The notes: generated from the sequence alone by a model not told the origin. 64,000 bases of DNA from Halomonas sp. A11-A (GCF_003182195.1 NZ_QGTM01000001.1:248001-312000); one strand, 5' to 3'; shown: positions 9,018-18,929, counted from the stretch's first letter. Made by a program: numbers and translations.

Positions 9018-10778
9018 ATGCCTGCCGCTCTCCCCTCGTCACTACGCCCGCTCTCCGCCCGCCTGGCCCCGCTGGCGCTGGCCATGCTGCTCGCCGGCTG
9101 CCAGACGCTATCGGCCGTGGGCGGGGCCGGCGAGCCGCTGGACGATCCGCTGGCCGGCGCGCCCCCCATCGCGCGCGGCCTGGACGCCGAGGGGCTGGCC
9201 GGCCTGCTCACCGCGGAGCTCGCCGGCCAGCGCGGCGACTACCGCCGCGCCGCCCTGGGCTATCTGGAGGCCACCGAGCGCTACGCCGCCCCGGCCCTGG
9301 CCGAGCGCGCCGCCCTGGCCGCCAGCTTCAGCAGCGACCGCGAACTGCTGGCCCGGGCCGCCGACCGCTGGCAGGCGCTGGCCCCCGAGGCCGAGGCGCC
9401 CTCGCGGCTGCTCGCGGGGCTGGCGGTGCAGCGCGGCGACTGGCCCGATGCGCTGCGCCAGCGCCTGGCGCTGATCGAGCGTGGCAGCGAGAGCGACCTG
9501 ACCGCCTTCGTCGAGGCGGCACTTGGCGAGAACGCCGACCCGGCACCGCTGCTGGCGCTGCTCCGCCCCTGGCTGCCCCGCGCGCCACAGGGCGCAGCCC
9601 GCCAGGACGCGGAGCTTGCCACCGCGCTGCTGGAGGTCTCCAGCGGCGACACCGCCGCCGCCGAGCGCCGTCTGGAACGGCTGGGCCAGAGTGCGCCGGA
9701 GCTGCCGGCGCTGTGGCTGACCCGGGCGCGCCTGGCCCAGGAGCGCGGCGACCACCGCGGCGCCCGCGAGGCGGCGCGGCGCGGGCTTTCCATCTCACCG
9801 GACGATGCCCGCTTCATCCTGCTGCTGGCCCAGAGCGAGCTGCGCCTGGGCAACGTCGCCGCCGCCGAGGCGAGCACCGACGCCCTGCTGGAGGATCATC
9901 CCGGCAACGCGGAGCTGCGCCTGTCACTGGCCCGCCTCTACCTCGAGGAGCGCGCCACCGAGGCCGCCCGCCGCCTGCTGCTGCCGCTGGTGGACGAGCC
10001 CGGTACCCCGCCCATGGCCTTCTACCTGCTCGGCACCACCGCCGAGGCGGAGGGCGAGGTGGACAACGCCCTGCTCTACTACCGCCAGGTAGCACCGGGG
10101 CCGGAGTTCCTGGCGGCACGCCTGCGCGCCGCCGAGATGCTGATCGAGGATGATCGCCTGCTCGACGCCCGCGCCTTTCTGCGCATCGAGCGGCTGCGCC
10201 ATGAGGCCTACTTCGCCGATCTGGTCGGCCTCGAGGTGGAGCTGCTGGAGCGCGAGGGGCTCGCCGACGAGGCCACCGCCCTGCTCGACCGCGAGCTCGA
10301 CCGCACCCCCAACGACGAGCAGCTGCTCTACCTGCGCGCCATGCGCGCCTGGGAGGCCGGCGACCCCGAGGGGATGGAGCGCGACCTGGGGCGCATCATC
10401 GAGCGCAACCCGGACAACGCCATGGCCCTCAACGCCCTGGGCTACACCCTGGCCGACCTGAACGTCACCGAGCGTCTCGACGAGGCGCGCGAGATGATCG
10501 AGCGTGCCCACGAGCTCGACCCCGGCAACCCCGCCATCATGGACAGTCTGGGCTGGGTCTATTATCGCCTGGGCGACCCCGAGCGCGCCCTGACCTGGCT
10601 CGAGCGCGCCTATGCCCAGATGCCGGACCAGGAGATCGCCGCCCACCTGATCGAGGTGCTGTGGGCCCTGGAGCGGCGCGCCGAAGCCCGCGAGCGCCTG
10701 GCCGAGGCCCTCGAGCGCTTCGACCAGCGCCCGCTGGTCGATGACCTGCTGCGGCGCATCCCCGAGCTGGCCCGCTGA
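9018..10778 (+). CDS. TPR-repeat outer-membrane lipoprotein upstream of lolB
   Basis: A 586-aa predicted lipoprotein: a hydrophobic N-terminus ends in the lipobox LLAGC (Cys near residue 28), followed by an almost entirely alpha-helical tetratricopeptide-like region. The clearest TPR copies lie in the C-terminal third (NPDNAMALNALGYTLADLN and ELDPGNPAIMDSLGWVYYRL). It starts a plus-strand run into lolB, ispE and prs. The same arrangement occurs in Pseudomonas aeruginosa (PA4667 before lolB), where the protein is of unknown function. TPRs point to a protein-interaction role at the envelope, plausibly linked to lipoprotein sorting by neighbourhood only. Confidence 0.85.
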   Translation: MPAALPSSLRPLSARLAPLALAMLLAGCQTLSAVGGAGEPLDDPLAGAPPIARGLDAEGLAGLLTAELAGQRGDYRRAALGYLEATERYAAPALAERAALAASFSSDRELLARAADRWQALAPEAEAPSRLLAGLAVQRGDWPDALRQRLALIERGSESDLTAFVEAALGENADPAPLLALLRPWLPRAPQGAARQDAELATALLEVSSGDTAAAERRLERLGQSAPELPALWLTRARLAQERGDHRGAREAARRGLSISPDDARFILLLAQSELRLGNVAAAEASTDALLEDHPGNAELRLSLARLYLEERATEAARRLLLPLVDEPGTPPMAFYLLGTTAEAEGEVDNALLYYRQVAPGPEFLAARLRAAEMLIEDDRLLDARAFLRIERLRHEAYFADLVGLEVELLEREGLADEATALLDRELDRTPNDEQLLYLRAMRAWEAGDPEGMERDLGRIIERNPDNAMALNALGYTLADLNVTERLDEAREMIERAHELDPGNPAIMDSLGWVYYRLGDPERALTWLERAYAQMPDQEIAAHLIEVLWALERRAEARERLAEALERFDQRPLVDDLLRRIPELAR

Positions 10779-10815
10779 AGGCCCGACACTCACCGACTAC
10801 TGCCACGAGACACCC

Positions 10816-11433
10816 ATGACGCCACGTTCCCTGACGACGCTGCTGATCCCCCTGCTCGCCCTGCTACTGCTGGCCGGCTGTGCCGGCCGCACGCCCGCCC
10901 CGGATGGCGAGCGCGCCGCCGGCCAGTGGCAGGCCCAGGCCGAGCGCACCGAGGCCCTGGACACCTGGATCCTGGTGGCACGCGTCGGACTGCGCACCTC
11001 TGAGGAGGGCACCAGCGCCAACCTCGACTGGAGCCAACACCCCCACTACTACAGGATGCTGCTCAGCGGCCCCTTCGGCAGCGGGCGCAGCACTCTGGAG
11101 GGCCGCGAGGGGCGCTTCTCGCTGACCACCTCCGAGGGCCGCTTCGAGGCCGAGACACCCGAGGCGCTGATGGAGGAGCAGCTCGGCTGGTCGCTGCCGA
11201 TGGGCGCTCTGCAGGACTGGGTACGCGGCCTGCCCGGCTCGCAGAGCGACTACCGCCTGGAAGAGGATGAGCTGGGCTTCCCCCAGCGGCTTTCGCAGGA
11301 CGGCTGGGAGATCGAGTACCGCGACTGGAGCCTGGCCGAGGGGCTCTGGCTGCCCCGCCGGCTGGTGATGACCTACGGCGACCTGCGCGTGACCCTGGTG
11401 GTCACCGACTGGCGCCCCGTGGTCGATGAGTAG
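10816..11433 (+). CDS. lolB: Outer-membrane lipoprotein LolB
   Basis: Receptor that takes lipoproteins from periplasmic LolA and inserts them into the outer membrane. The ATG at 10816 gives 205 aa beginning with a lipoprotein signal peptide and the lipobox LLAGC. The rest matches LolB: WILVARVGLRTSEEGTSANL, SGPFGSGRSTLEGREG and a C-terminal beta-strand-rich domain ending in RRLVMTYGDLRVTLVVTDW. The gene overlaps the start of ispE by 8 bp. The partner gene lolA lies far away in the same window (53657-54286). Confidence 0.94.
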   Translation: MTPRSLTTLLIPLLALLLLAGCAGRTPAPDGERAAGQWQAQAERTEALDTWILVARVGLRTSEEGTSANLDWSQHPHYYRMLLSGPFGSGRSTLEGREGRFSLTTSEGRFEAETPEALMEEQLGWSLPMGALQDWVRGLPGSQSDYRLEEDELGFPQRLSQDGWEIEYRDWSLAEGLWLPRRLVMTYGDLRVTLVVTDWRPVVDE

Positions 11434-12340
11434 GGCGATGAACGAGCCCCTCGTCCTGCCGGCCCCGGCCAAGCTCAACCGCCTGCTGCATATCGTCGGC
11501 CGCCGCCCGGACGGCTACCACGAGCTGCAGACGCTGTTCCAGTTCCTCGACCACGGCGACACCCTGCGCTTCCACCTTCGCGAGGATGGCGAGATCCGCC
11601 TGACCCCGGAGATTCCCGGGGTGCCCGCCGAGGAGAACCTGATCGTGCGCGCTGCCCGTGCGCTGCAGGCCGAGAGCGGCTGCCGGCTGGGCGCCGAGAT
11701 CCATCTCGAGAAGCGCCTGCCGCTGGGCGGCGGCCTGGGCGGCGGCAGCAGCGATGCCGCCACCGCCCTACTCGGGCTCAATGCCCTGTGGCGGCTGGGG
11801 CTGACCCTGGACCGCCTGGCCGAGCTGGGGCTCGCCCTGGGCGCCGACGTGCCGGTGTTCGTACGCGGTCACGCCGCCTGGGGAGAGGGGGTCGGTGAGC
11901 GCCTCACCCCCGTCGAGCTCGACACCCCCTGGTTCGTGGTGGTGCATCCCGGCGTAGCGGTCTCCACCCCAGCGGTGTTCGGGGCCCCCGAATTGACACG
12001 CCACACCCCCCCGATTACCATGGCGCGCGCACTTCAGGGGGGTGCGTCGAGCTGGCGCAACGACTGCGAGGCCACGGTCAGGGCCCTCTATCCGCCCGTG
12101 GCGGAGGCGCTCGACTGGCTATCGGCACGAGCACCGGCCCTGCTGACCGGCACCGGCGCCTGCATCTTCGCCCGTCTGGCCAGCGAGGCCGCAGCCGACC
12201 GGCTGCTGGCCGAGATCGCCGGGCGCTGGCCGGCCTTCAAGGCCCGCGGCCTGAACCGCTCCCCTCTCCATGATGTTCTGGACCATGATGTTCTGGACCA
12301 CGACGTCTTGGGGCATGACGCTGTGGAACTCGACTCCTGA
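11426..12340 (+). CDS. ispE: 4-diphosphocytidyl-2-C-methyl-D-erythritol kinase
   Basis: GHMP-family kinase of the MEP isoprenoid pathway, phosphorylating CDP-methylerythritol. The N-terminal substrate segment [13 protein letters not shown] and the GHMP ATP loop [18 protein letters not shown] are clear, as is the C-terminal TGTGACIFA motif. An alternative ATG at 11438 would avoid most of the overlap with lolB. The protein is 304 aa, longer than the typical 280-290, because the C-terminus carries a short run of HDVLD-type pentapeptides after the family domain ends near GLNRSPLHD. It lies in the conserved block lolB-ispE-prs. Confidence 0.95.
   Translation: MSRAMNEPLVLPAPAKLNRLLHIVGRRPDGYHELQTLFQFLDHGDTLRFHLREDGEIRLTPEIPGVPAEENLIVRAARALQAESGCRLGAEIHLEKRLPLGGGLGGGSSDAATALLGLNALWRLGLTLDRLAELGLALGADVPVFVRGHAAWGEGVGERLTPVELDTPWFVVVHPGVAVSTPAVFGAPELTRHTPPITMARALQGGASSWRNDCEATVRALYPPVAEALDWLSARAPALLTGTGACIFARLASEAAADRLLAEIAGRWPAFKARGLNRSPLHDVLDHDVLDHDVLGHDAVELDS
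12269..12328 (+). repeat. Four 15-bp tandem repeats in the 3' end of ispE
   Basis: Units start at 12269, 12284, 12299 and 12314. The first two are identical (CATGATGTTCTGGAC) and the others are diverged. They encode [20 protein letters not shown] at the extreme C-terminus of IspE. They are in frame, so they lengthen rather than break the protein. Confidence 0.85.
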
Positions 12341-12368
12341 TGACCCAACCCTGCATAGGTGGCTGCGC

Positions 12369-13310
12369 GTGTCAAAATTGATGGTTTTCGCCGGGAACGC
12401 CAATCCCGAACTCGCCCGGAAGATCGCCGAGAGTCTGGACACCCGCATGGGCAACGCCACGGTCGGTCAGTTCAGCGACGGCGAGATCGCGGTCGAGATC
12501 AACGAGAACGTGCGCGGCAAGGACGTCTTCGTCCTCCAGTCCACCTGTGCACCGACCAATGACAACCTGATGGAGCTGGTGCTGATGGTGGACGCCCTGC
12601 GTCGCGCCTCGGCCCACCGCATCACCGCCGTGGTGCCCTACTTCGGCTACGCCCGCCAGGATCGTCGCGTGCGCTCCGCCCGGGTGCCCATCTCCGCCAA
12701 GATCGTCGCCGACATGCTGGTCAAGGCCGGCGTCGACCGGGTGATGACCATGGACCTGCACGCCGACCAGATCCAGGGCTTCTTCGACGTGCCGGTGGAC
12801 AACGTCTACGGCTCGCCGATCCTGCTCGACGACATCGAGCGCCAGAACTACGAGAACCTGGTGGTGGTCTCCCCCGACGTGGGCGGCGTGGTCCGTGCAC
12901 GCGCCATCGCCAAGCAGCTCAACGCCGATCTCGCCATCATCGACAAGCGTCGCCCCTCCGCCAACCAGGCCCAGGTGATGCACATCATCGGCGAGATCGA
13001 GGGGCGCAACTGCGTGGTGGTCGACGACATGATCGACACCGCCGGCACCCTGTGCAAAGCCGGCGAGGCCCTCAAGGAGCACGGCGCCCAGCGCGTGGTG
13101 GCCTACGCCACTCACCCCATCCTCTCGGGGCCTGCGGTCGACAACATCGTCGGCTCGGTGCTCGACGAGGTGGTGGTCACCGATACCATTCCGCTCTCCG
13201 ACAACGCACGCCGCTGTGGCCATATCCGCCAGCTCAGCGTGGCCGGGCTGATCGCCGAGGCGATCCGTCGGGTGAGCAACGAGGAATCCGTCAGCGCCAT
13301 GTTCCACTGA
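12369..13310 (+). CDS. prs: Ribose-phosphate pyrophosphokinase
   Basis: PRPP synthetase, transferring pyrophosphate from ATP to ribose-5-phosphate for nucleotide, His and Trp synthesis. I chose the GTG at 12369 ([19 protein letters not shown]), which has an AGGTGG ribosome-binding site 6 bp upstream; the ATG at 12381 would remove the first four residues. The 313-aa protein contains [20 protein letters not shown], the metal-binding [14 protein letters not shown] and the PRPP-loop [17 protein letters not shown]. In Pseudomonas a tRNA-Gln gene sits between ispE and prs; here the gap is under 30 bp and holds none. Confidence 0.96.
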   Translation: MSKLMVFAGNANPELARKIAESLDTRMGNATVGQFSDGEIAVEINENVRGKDVFVLQSTCAPTNDNLMELVLMVDALRRASAHRITAVVPYFGYARQDRRVRSARVPISAKIVADMLVKAGVDRVMTMDLHADQIQGFFDVPVDNVYGSPILLDDIERQNYENLVVVSPDVGGVVRARAIAKQLNADLAIIDKRRPSANQAQVMHIIGEIEGRNCVVVDDMIDTAGTLCKAGEALKEHGAQRVVAYATHPILSGPAVDNIVGSVLDEVVVTDTIPLSDNARRCGHIRQLSVAGLIAEAIRRVSNEESVSAMFH

Positions 13311-13420
13311 GGCACACGCCTCGGGAACCGCGCCGGAAAGCGCCCTGCGGGGCAACTGGAAGCGTCACGGTCAGGTCGCGGGCCGCGGCGCCTTCCTTAC
13401 TTCACTGAAGAGGCAATACC

Positions 13421-14056
13421 ATGTCTGATTTTACCCTAAACGCCAGCGTTCGTAACGACCTGGGGAAAGGTGCGAGCCGCCGCCTGCGTCGTGAGAACCT
13501 CCAGGTGCCGGCCATCGTCTACGGTGGTGAGAAGGCGCCCCAGCCGATCTCCGTCGAGAAGTCCGCCTTCTACAAGGCCGCCGAGAGCGAGTCCTTCTTC
13601 TCCTCCGTGATCAACCTGGTCATCGACGGCAAGAGCGAGCAGGTCGTGGTGCGTGACATGCAGCGTCACCCCTTCAAGCCGCTGATCACCCACGCTGACT
13701 TCCTGCGCGTGGACGCCACCCACGAGATCACCATCAACGTGCCGCTGCACGTGGTGGGCGAAGAGAAGTCCAAGGCCATCAAGGATAACGGCGGCGAGCT
13801 GCACGTGCTGGCCAACGAAGTCCAGATCAGCTGCCTGCCGAAGGACCTGCCGGACTTCCTGGAAGTGGACATCACCGACGTCGAGCTGGGTTCTACCCTG
13901 CACCTGACCGACCTGGTCCTGCCGGCCGGCGTGACCCTGGTCGAGCTGACCCACGGCGAGGACCACAACCAGGCGATCCTCAGCATCACCAAGCCCAAGG
14001 CCCGCGGTGGCGAGGCAGCCGGTGAAGGCGAGGAAGGCGAGGAAGGCGAGGAGTAA
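13421..14056 (+). CDS. rplY: 50S ribosomal protein L25 (CTC/TL5 type)
   Basis: 5S-rRNA-binding ribosomal protein in its long two-domain form. The N-terminal L25 domain (about 1-95) includes [20 protein letters not shown] and the C-terminal TL5 beta domain follows to about residue 190. The tail is a run of Gly and Glu ([11 protein letters not shown]), a common low-complexity end in this family. Length is 211 aa. It follows prs after 110 bp and is closed by two strong hairpins before pth. Confidence 0.95.
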   Translation: MSDFTLNASVRNDLGKGASRRLRRENLQVPAIVYGGEKAPQPISVEKSAFYKAAESESFFSSVINLVIDGKSEQVVVRDMQRHPFKPLITHADFLRVDATHEITINVPLHVVGEEKSKAIKDNGGELHVLANEVQISCLPKDLPDFLEVDITDVELGSTLHLTDLVLPAGVTLVELTHGEDHNQAILSITKPKARGGEAAGEGEEGEEGEE

Positions 14057-14081
14057 TCCTCACCGCTCCATCCGACCGCCC

Positions 14082-14144
14082 GGGGCCGTGCCAGGCACGG
14101 CCCCTTCCGGTTACGATCAAGCGCCCCGGCGCTTGATTTTTTTT
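14082..14144 (+). terminator. Double intrinsic terminator after rplY
   Basis: A perfect 11-bp stem (14082-14092 with 14094-14104) is followed by a second stem, ATCAAGCGCC (14116-14125) with GGCGCTTGAT (14128-14137), running into eight or nine Ts. The second has the full hairpin-plus-U-tract form of a rho-independent terminator. It abuts the ribosome-binding site of pth. Confidence 0.85.
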
Positions 14145-14155
14145 GGAGGCAACCC

Positions 14156-14743
14156 ATGAGTCAGGTCAGAGCGATCATCGGGCTGGGCAACCCCGGCGCC
14201 GACTACGAGGCCACCCGCCACAATGCCGGCGCCTGGCTGGTGGAGGCGGTGGCCCGCCGCGCAGGGGCCGAGCTGCGCCCCGACCGCAAGTTCCTCGGGC
14301 TCCATGCCCGGGTGCAGTTCGAGGGCCACGACCTCCATCTGCTCAACCCGACGACCTTCATGAACCGCAGCGGTGGCGCCGTGGCGGCCCTCTGCCAGTT
14401 CTACAAGATCGCCCCGGACGAGCTGCTGGTGGCCCACGATGAGCTGGACATCCCCCCCGGCACCGCCCGCTACAAGACCGGCGGCGGCCACGGCGGCCAC
14501 AACGGACTGCGCGACATCATCAGCGCCCTGGGCAACGAGCGCGGCTTCCACCGCCTGCGCCTCGGCATCGGCCACCCGGGCGATGCCAAACAGGTGACCC
14601 ACTTCGTGCTGGGGCGCCCCGGCAAGGCCGAGCATGGCGCCATCCAGGCGGCCATCGACGAGTGCCTGGCCACCCTGCCCCAGGCGCTGGCCGGGGACTG
14701 GGTCAAGGCCATGAACCGGCTGCACAGTTTCAAGAGCGCCTAA
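14156..14743 (+). CDS. pth: Peptidyl-tRNA hydrolase
   Basis: Releases tRNA from peptidyl-tRNAs that drop off the ribosome. The 195-aa protein starts with the family signature IIGLGNPGADYEATRHNAG, whose His is catalytic, followed by PTTFMNRSGGAVAAL and DELDIPPGTARYKTGGGHGGHNGLRD. The ribosome-binding site GGAGGC (14145-14150) directly follows the U-tract of the upstream terminator, so expression must rely on read-through or on a promoter hidden in the terminator region. Confidence 0.96.
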   Translation: MSQVRAIIGLGNPGADYEATRHNAGAWLVEAVARRAGAELRPDRKFLGLHARVQFEGHDLHLLNPTTFMNRSGGAVAALCQFYKIAPDELLVAHDELDIPPGTARYKTGGGHGGHNGLRDIISALGNERGFHRLRLGIGHPGDAKQVTHFVLGRPGKAEHGAIQAAIDECLATLPQALAGDWVKAMNRLHSFKSA

Positions 14744-14817
14744 CGTTTCAAACGCGCTTCGCCCGCGTAGAATAGACGCCACCTTCCAATCGCGAACACG
14801 CTTTCCAGGACGATCCC

Positions 14818-15909
14818 ATGGGTTTCAACTGCGGTATCGTCGGCCTGCCCAACGTCGGCAAGTCGACCCTCTTCAACGCCCTCACCAAGTCCGGCATCGA
14901 CGCCGAGAATTTCCCCTTCTGCACCATCGAGCCCAACGTCGGCATCGTGCCGATGCCCGACCCACGCCTCGACCGGCTCGCCGAGATCGTCAAGCCGCAG
15001 AAGGTGATGCCCACCACCATGGAGTTCGTCGACATCGCCGGGCTGGTAGCCGGGGCCTCCAAGGGCGAGGGGCTCGGCAACAAGTTCCTGGCCAACATCC
15101 GCGAGACCCAGGCCATCGCCCACGTGGTGCGCTGCTTCGACAACGACAACGTCATTCATGTCGCCAACCAGGTGGACCCGCGGGCGGACATCGAGATCAT
15201 CAACATGGAGCTGGCGCTGGCCGACCTGGACACCGTGGAGCGCGCCATCCAGCGCCTGGTGCGCGTGGCCAAGGGCGGCGACAAGGAGGCCATCGCCACC
15301 AAGGCGATCCTCGAGCGCATCCAGCCCCACCTGGCCGAGGGCCTGCCGCTGAGAAGCTTCGGCCTCGACGAGGACGAGAAGAAGCAGCTCAAGGGCTTCG
15401 GCTTTTTGACCCTGAAGCCCACCATGTACATCGCCAACGTCAACGAGGACGGCTTCGAGGCCAACCCCTATCTGGACGTGGTCCGCGAGATCGCCGAGGC
15501 CGAGGGCGCCGTAGTGGTGCCGGTGTGCAACCAGCTCGAGGCGGAGATCGCCGAGCTCGATGACGAGGAGCGCGCCATGTTCCTCGACGAGATGGGCATG
15601 GAGGAGCCGGGCCTCGACCGGGTGATCCGCGCCGGCTACGCCCTGCTCGGCCTGCAGACCTACTTCACCGCCGGAGTGAAGGAGGTACGCGCCTGGACCG
15701 TCAAGGTGGGCGCCACCGCCCCCGAGGCCGCCGGCGTGATCCACACCGATTTCCAGAAGGGCTTCATCCGCGCCGAGGTGATCGCCTACGACGACTTCGT
15801 CAGCCTCGGCGGCGAGCAGGCCGCCAAGGACGCCGGCAAGTGGCGCCTGGAGGGCAAGGAGTACATCGTCCAGGACGGCGACGTGATCCACTTCCGCTTC
15901 AACGTCTAG
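14818..15909 (+). CDS. ychF: Redox-regulated ribosome-binding ATPase/GTPase YchF
   Basis: Obg-family P-loop protein (363 aa, identical in length to E. coli YchF) that hydrolyses ATP. Motifs: Walker [15 protein letters not shown], switch region [15 protein letters not shown]3 [17 protein letters not shown] and a C-terminal TGS domain with [13 protein letters not shown] and ending [10 protein letters not shown]. It follows pth by 74 bp, the usual gammaproteobacterial pair. Confidence 0.96.
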   Translation: MGFNCGIVGLPNVGKSTLFNALTKSGIDAENFPFCTIEPNVGIVPMPDPRLDRLAEIVKPQKVMPTTMEFVDIAGLVAGASKGEGLGNKFLANIRETQAIAHVVRCFDNDNVIHVANQVDPRADIEIINMELALADLDTVERAIQRLVRVAKGGDKEAIATKAILERIQPHLAEGLPLRSFGLDEDEKKQLKGFGFLTLKPTMYIANVNEDGFEANPYLDVVREIAEAEGAVVVPVCNQLEAEIAELDDEERAMFLDEMGMEEPGLDRVIRAGYALLGLQTYFTAGVKEVRAWTVKVGATAPEAAGVIHTDFQKGFIRAEVIAYDDFVSLGGEQAAKDAGKWRLEGKEYIVQDGDVIHFRFNV

Positions 15910-16055
15910 GCCCGCGCTCCCTCACGAGCGCTCGCCCCGGCGCGCGCTCAGCGTTGAGCTGGCGTGATCCCCGGGCGGCCGTTGCCGGTCACATTCCCGC
16001 CACGGGGTGCCACAATGAGAGGAGCTCACAGGCCCCGACGACGAGGAGAGAGGCT

Positions 16056-16457
16056 ATGCGAACCAAGGTAAAGAAGAGCGAGGCCGAGTGGCGCCAGCAG
16101 CTGACGCCCGAGCAGTACCGGGTCACCCGCGAGAAGGGCACCGAGCCCCCCTTCAGCGGCCACTACCGGGTCAGCGACGAGCACGGCATCTACCACTGCG
16201 TCTGCTGTAACGCCCCGCTGTTCGAGAACGAGCACAAGTTCGACGCCGGCTGCGGCTGGCCGAGCTTCGATCGCCCGCTCGGCCGGCACAGCGTCGAGGA
16301 GCATATCGACACCTCCCACGGCATGGTGCGCACCGAGGTGGTCTGCGCCCACTGCGACGCCCACCTGGGCCATGTGTTTCCCGACGGCCCGCCGGACACT
16401 ACCGGGCTGCGCTACTGCATCAACTCGGTGGCCATCGACTTTCACTCCGGAGAATAG
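16056..16457 (+). CDS. msrB: Peptide-methionine (R)-S-oxide reductase
   Basis: Repairs the R epimer of oxidised methionine in proteins. The ATG at 16056 follows a GGAGAG ribosome-binding site and gives 133 aa. Two CxxC pairs (HCVCC and CAHC) bind zinc, and the motifs GCGWPSF, HLGHVF and [11 protein letters not shown], the last with the catalytic Cys, identify MsrB. It is a single-domain cytosolic form with no MsrA fusion, and it is closed by its own terminator. Confidence 0.95.
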   Translation: MRTKVKKSEAEWRQQLTPEQYRVTREKGTEPPFSGHYRVSDEHGIYHCVCCNAPLFENEHKFDAGCGWPSFDRPLGRHSVEEHIDTSHGMVRTEVVCAHCDAHLGHVFPDGPPDTTGLRYCINSVAIDFHSGE

Positions 16458-16492
16458 CACGCCAGGGAATCGCCTTACGCCACATCCTGCCA

Positions 16493-16529
16493 CGGCCGCC
16501 CATCTGGTAAGATGGGCGGCCGTTCTTTT
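16493..16529 (+). terminator. Intrinsic terminator after msrB
   Basis: A perfect 12-bp stem (16493-16504 with 16511-16522) has a 6-nt loop and is followed by TTCTTTT. It separates msrB from the GTPase gene that starts 22 bp later. Confidence 0.85.
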
Positions 16530-16551
16530 GGCTGACCCAAGTGAGGCCCCC

Positions 16552-17520
16552 ATGCTCGGCTGGTACCCGGGACACATGCACAAGGCGCGCCGCCAGATCA
16601 CCGAGGCGTTGCCGGAGATCGACGTGGTGATCGAGGTCCTCGACGCCCGCCTGCCCTACTCCAGCGCCAACCCCATGCTCGCCCAGCTGACCCGTCACAA
16701 GCCGGTGCTGAAGCTGCTGTCGCGGGCCGACCTGGCCGACCCCGAACGCACCCGGGAGTGGGTGGCCCACTTCGACGCTCAGCCCGACATGCGCGCGCTC
16801 GCCGTCACCACCACCAACGCCCGGGAGCTCAAGCGCATCCCCAAGCTCTGCCACGAGCTGGCGGGCCAGGTGCGCGCCGACCGCGACGTGCGGGTGATGG
16901 TGATGGGCATTCCCAACGTCGGCAAGTCGACCCTGATCAACGGTCTGGCCGGCAGGAGCATCGCCAAGACCGGCAACGAGCCCGCGGTGACCAAGCGCCA
17001 GCAGAAGGTGCGCATCGGCGGGCGCATCGCCATCATCGACACCCCCGGGGTGCTGTGGCCCAAGATCGAGGACCAGGCCAGCGCCTATCGGCTGGCCGCC
17101 AGCGGCGCCATCCGCGATACCGCCATCGACTATGTCGACGTGGCGGTGGTCACCGCCGCCGAGCTGGCCCGCCGCTATCCCGAGGCGCTCACCGCGCGCT
17201 ACCGGCTCAAGGCGCTGCCGGCCTACACCGCCAACCCCGAGGCCGAGCGGGTCGAGGCCGACGGCCCGGTGCGCGTGGACCTGCTGGCGCTGGCCAGCTT
17301 CGATGGCCACGCCATCCTGGCCGAGATCGCCAGCCGCCGCGGCGGCCTGCGCCCCGGCGGCGAGGTGGACCTGCACCGCGGCGCCGAGGTGCTGCTCCAC
17401 GAGCTGCGCGACGGCAAGCTCGGCCGCCTGACCCTGGAGACCCCGGCGGATATCCCCCCCGAGCCAGTGGAAGAGCCGGCCTGTGCCGAGGATGACGCCG
17501 ACCCCGACCACACCGCATAA
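16552..17520 (+). CDS. rbgA: Circularly permuted ribosome-assembly GTPase, YlqF/RbgA family
   Basis: GTPase whose G motifs occur in permuted order: the G4-like TTTNARELK segment comes first, then G1 [16 protein letters not shown], then G3 DTPGVLWP. The N-terminus MLGWYPGHMHKARRQITE is the YlqF/RbgA signature. The ATG at 16552 gives 322 aa. Bacillus RbgA matures the 50S subunit; the role in gammaproteobacteria is less established. The C-terminal helical domain is followed by an acidic tail. Confidence 0.88.
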   Translation: MLGWYPGHMHKARRQITEALPEIDVVIEVLDARLPYSSANPMLAQLTRHKPVLKLLSRADLADPERTREWVAHFDAQPDMRALAVTTTNARELKRIPKLCHELAGQVRADRDVRVMVMGIPNVGKSTLINGLAGRSIAKTGNEPAVTKRQQKVRIGGRIAIIDTPGVLWPKIEDQASAYRLAASGAIRDTAIDYVDVAVVTAAELARRYPEALTARYRLKALPAYTANPEAERVEADGPVRVDLLALASFDGHAILAEIASRRGGLRPGGEVDLHRGAEVLLHELRDGKLGRLTLETPADIPPEPVEEPACAEDDADPDHTA

Positions 17521-17562
17521 TCCCCCTTCGCCCGCCGCCCTGGACACTGGACACCGAACGAC

Positions 17563-18792
17563 ATGGACACCACCCCGATCCGGAAATCGCACAAGCTGCA
17601 CAACGTCTGCTACGACATCCGCGGCCCGGTGCTCGACCACGCCAAGCGGCTGGAAGAGGAAGGCCAGCGCATCCTCAAGCTCAACATCGGTAACCCCGCC
17701 CCGTTTGGCTTCGAGGCGCCGGAGGAGATCCTCCAGGACGTGATGCGCAACCTGCCCACCGCCCAGGGCTACTGCGACTCCAAGGGGCTCTACTCGGCGC
17801 GCAAGGCGATCATGCAGGAGTGCCAGCGCAAGGAGATCCCCGGCGTCGGCATCGAGGACATCTACATCGGCAACGGCGTCTCCGAGCTGATCGTGATGGC
17901 CATGCAGGCGCTGCTCAACGACGGCGACGAGGTGCTGATCCCCGCGCCGGACTACCCGCTGTGGACCGCCGCCGCCAACCTCTCCGGGGGACGCGCCGTG
18001 CACTACCTGTGCGACGAGCAGGCCGACTGGGCGCCGGATCTCGACGATATCCGCAGCAAGGTGACCAGCCACACCCGGGCCATCGTGATCATCAACCCCA
18101 ACAACCCCACCGGGGCCGTCTACCCGCCCGAGGTGGTGCGCGAGCTGCTGGAGATCGCCCGTCAGCACGACCTGGTGGTCTTCTCCGACGAGATCTACGA
18201 CAAGATCCTCTACGATGGCGTCGAGCACGTCTCCACCGGCGCCCTGGCCGGCGAGGACCAGTTGGTAGTGACCATGAACGGGCTCTCCAAGAGCTACCGC
18301 TGCGCCGGCTTCCGCTCCGGCTGGATGATCCTCTCCGGCAACCTCGCCAAGCAGCGCGCCGCCGACTTCATCCAGGGGCTGACCATGCTCGCCTCCATGC
18401 GCCTGTGTGCCAACGTGCCGGCCCAGCACGCCATCCAGACGGCACTCGGCGGCTACCAGTCGATCAACGACCTGATCCTGCCCGGCGGGCGCCTGCTGGC
18501 CCAGCGCGACATCACCCATGAGAGGCTCAACGCCATCCCAGGGGTGAGCTGCGTCAAGGCCAAGGGGGCGCTCTACGCCTTCCCGCGGCTCGACCCCAAG
18601 GTCTACAACATCCGCGACGACCAGCAGCTGGTGCTCGACCTGCTGCTACAGGAGAAGATCCTGCTGGTCCAGGGCACCGCCTTCAACTGGCCGGAGCCGG
18701 ACCACGTGCGCATCGTCACCCTGCCCTGGGCCGACCAGCTCGGCGACGCCCTGGAGCGCTTCGAGCGCTTCCTGTCGCGCTATCGCCAGTAG
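17563..18792 (+). CDS. alaA: Glutamate-pyruvate (alanine) aminotransferase
   Basis: PLP-dependent class I/II aminotransferase making alanine from pyruvate and glutamate. The 409-aa sequence follows E. coli AlaA (formerly YfbQ) closely through long stretches such as VCYDIRGPVLDHAKRLEEEG, LPTAQGYCDSKGLYSARKAI and LCANVPAQHAIQTALGGYQS. The PLP lysine is in NGLSKSYRCAGFR. A 7-bp GC stem at 18795-18801/18811-18817 just after the stop may be a weak terminator, although it lacks a good U-tract. Confidence 0.95.
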   Translation: MDTTPIRKSHKLHNVCYDIRGPVLDHAKRLEEEGQRILKLNIGNPAPFGFEAPEEILQDVMRNLPTAQGYCDSKGLYSARKAIMQECQRKEIPGVGIEDIYIGNGVSELIVMAMQALLNDGDEVLIPAPDYPLWTAAANLSGGRAVHYLCDEQADWAPDLDDIRSKVTSHTRAIVIINPNNPTGAVYPPEVVRELLEIARQHDLVVFSDEIYDKILYDGVEHVSTGALAGEDQLVVTMNGLSKSYRCAGFRSGWMILSGNLAKQRAADFIQGLTMLASMRLCANVPAQHAIQTALGGYQSINDLILPGGRLLAQRDITHERLNAIPGVSCVKAKGALYAFPRLDPKVYNIRDDQQLVLDLLLQEKILLVQGTAFNWPEPDHVRIVTLPWADQLGDALERFERFLSRYRQ

Positions 18793-18929
18793 TGGCGCCG
18801 GCCAGGGCACCCGGCGCTTGAAACCCACGGGCCCCGGCCGTATCTAAGCTAATGCTTCTCAACGCCGCGCCTCGGCGCGGCACCTCACTCCGGCCCCCTT
18901 TCCCCCGATAACCATTGGAGACCCCCACC

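Noticed and set aside
8855-9211. N-terminal extension of HemA to 541 aa
   Set aside because: The extra 119 residues would run through the divergent promoter region and into the lipoprotein gene and match no glutamyl-tRNA reductase; the ATG at 8854 gives the normal length.
12341-12368. tRNA-Gln gene expected between ispE and prs from Pseudomonas synteny
   Set aside because: The gap is under 30 bp, too short for a tRNA, and contains only the prs ribosome-binding site.
16420-18519. A 699-codon minus-strand frame across the GTPase and alaA genes
   Set aside because: Same reason: antisense to two conserved genes, repetitive composition, no recognisable domain.
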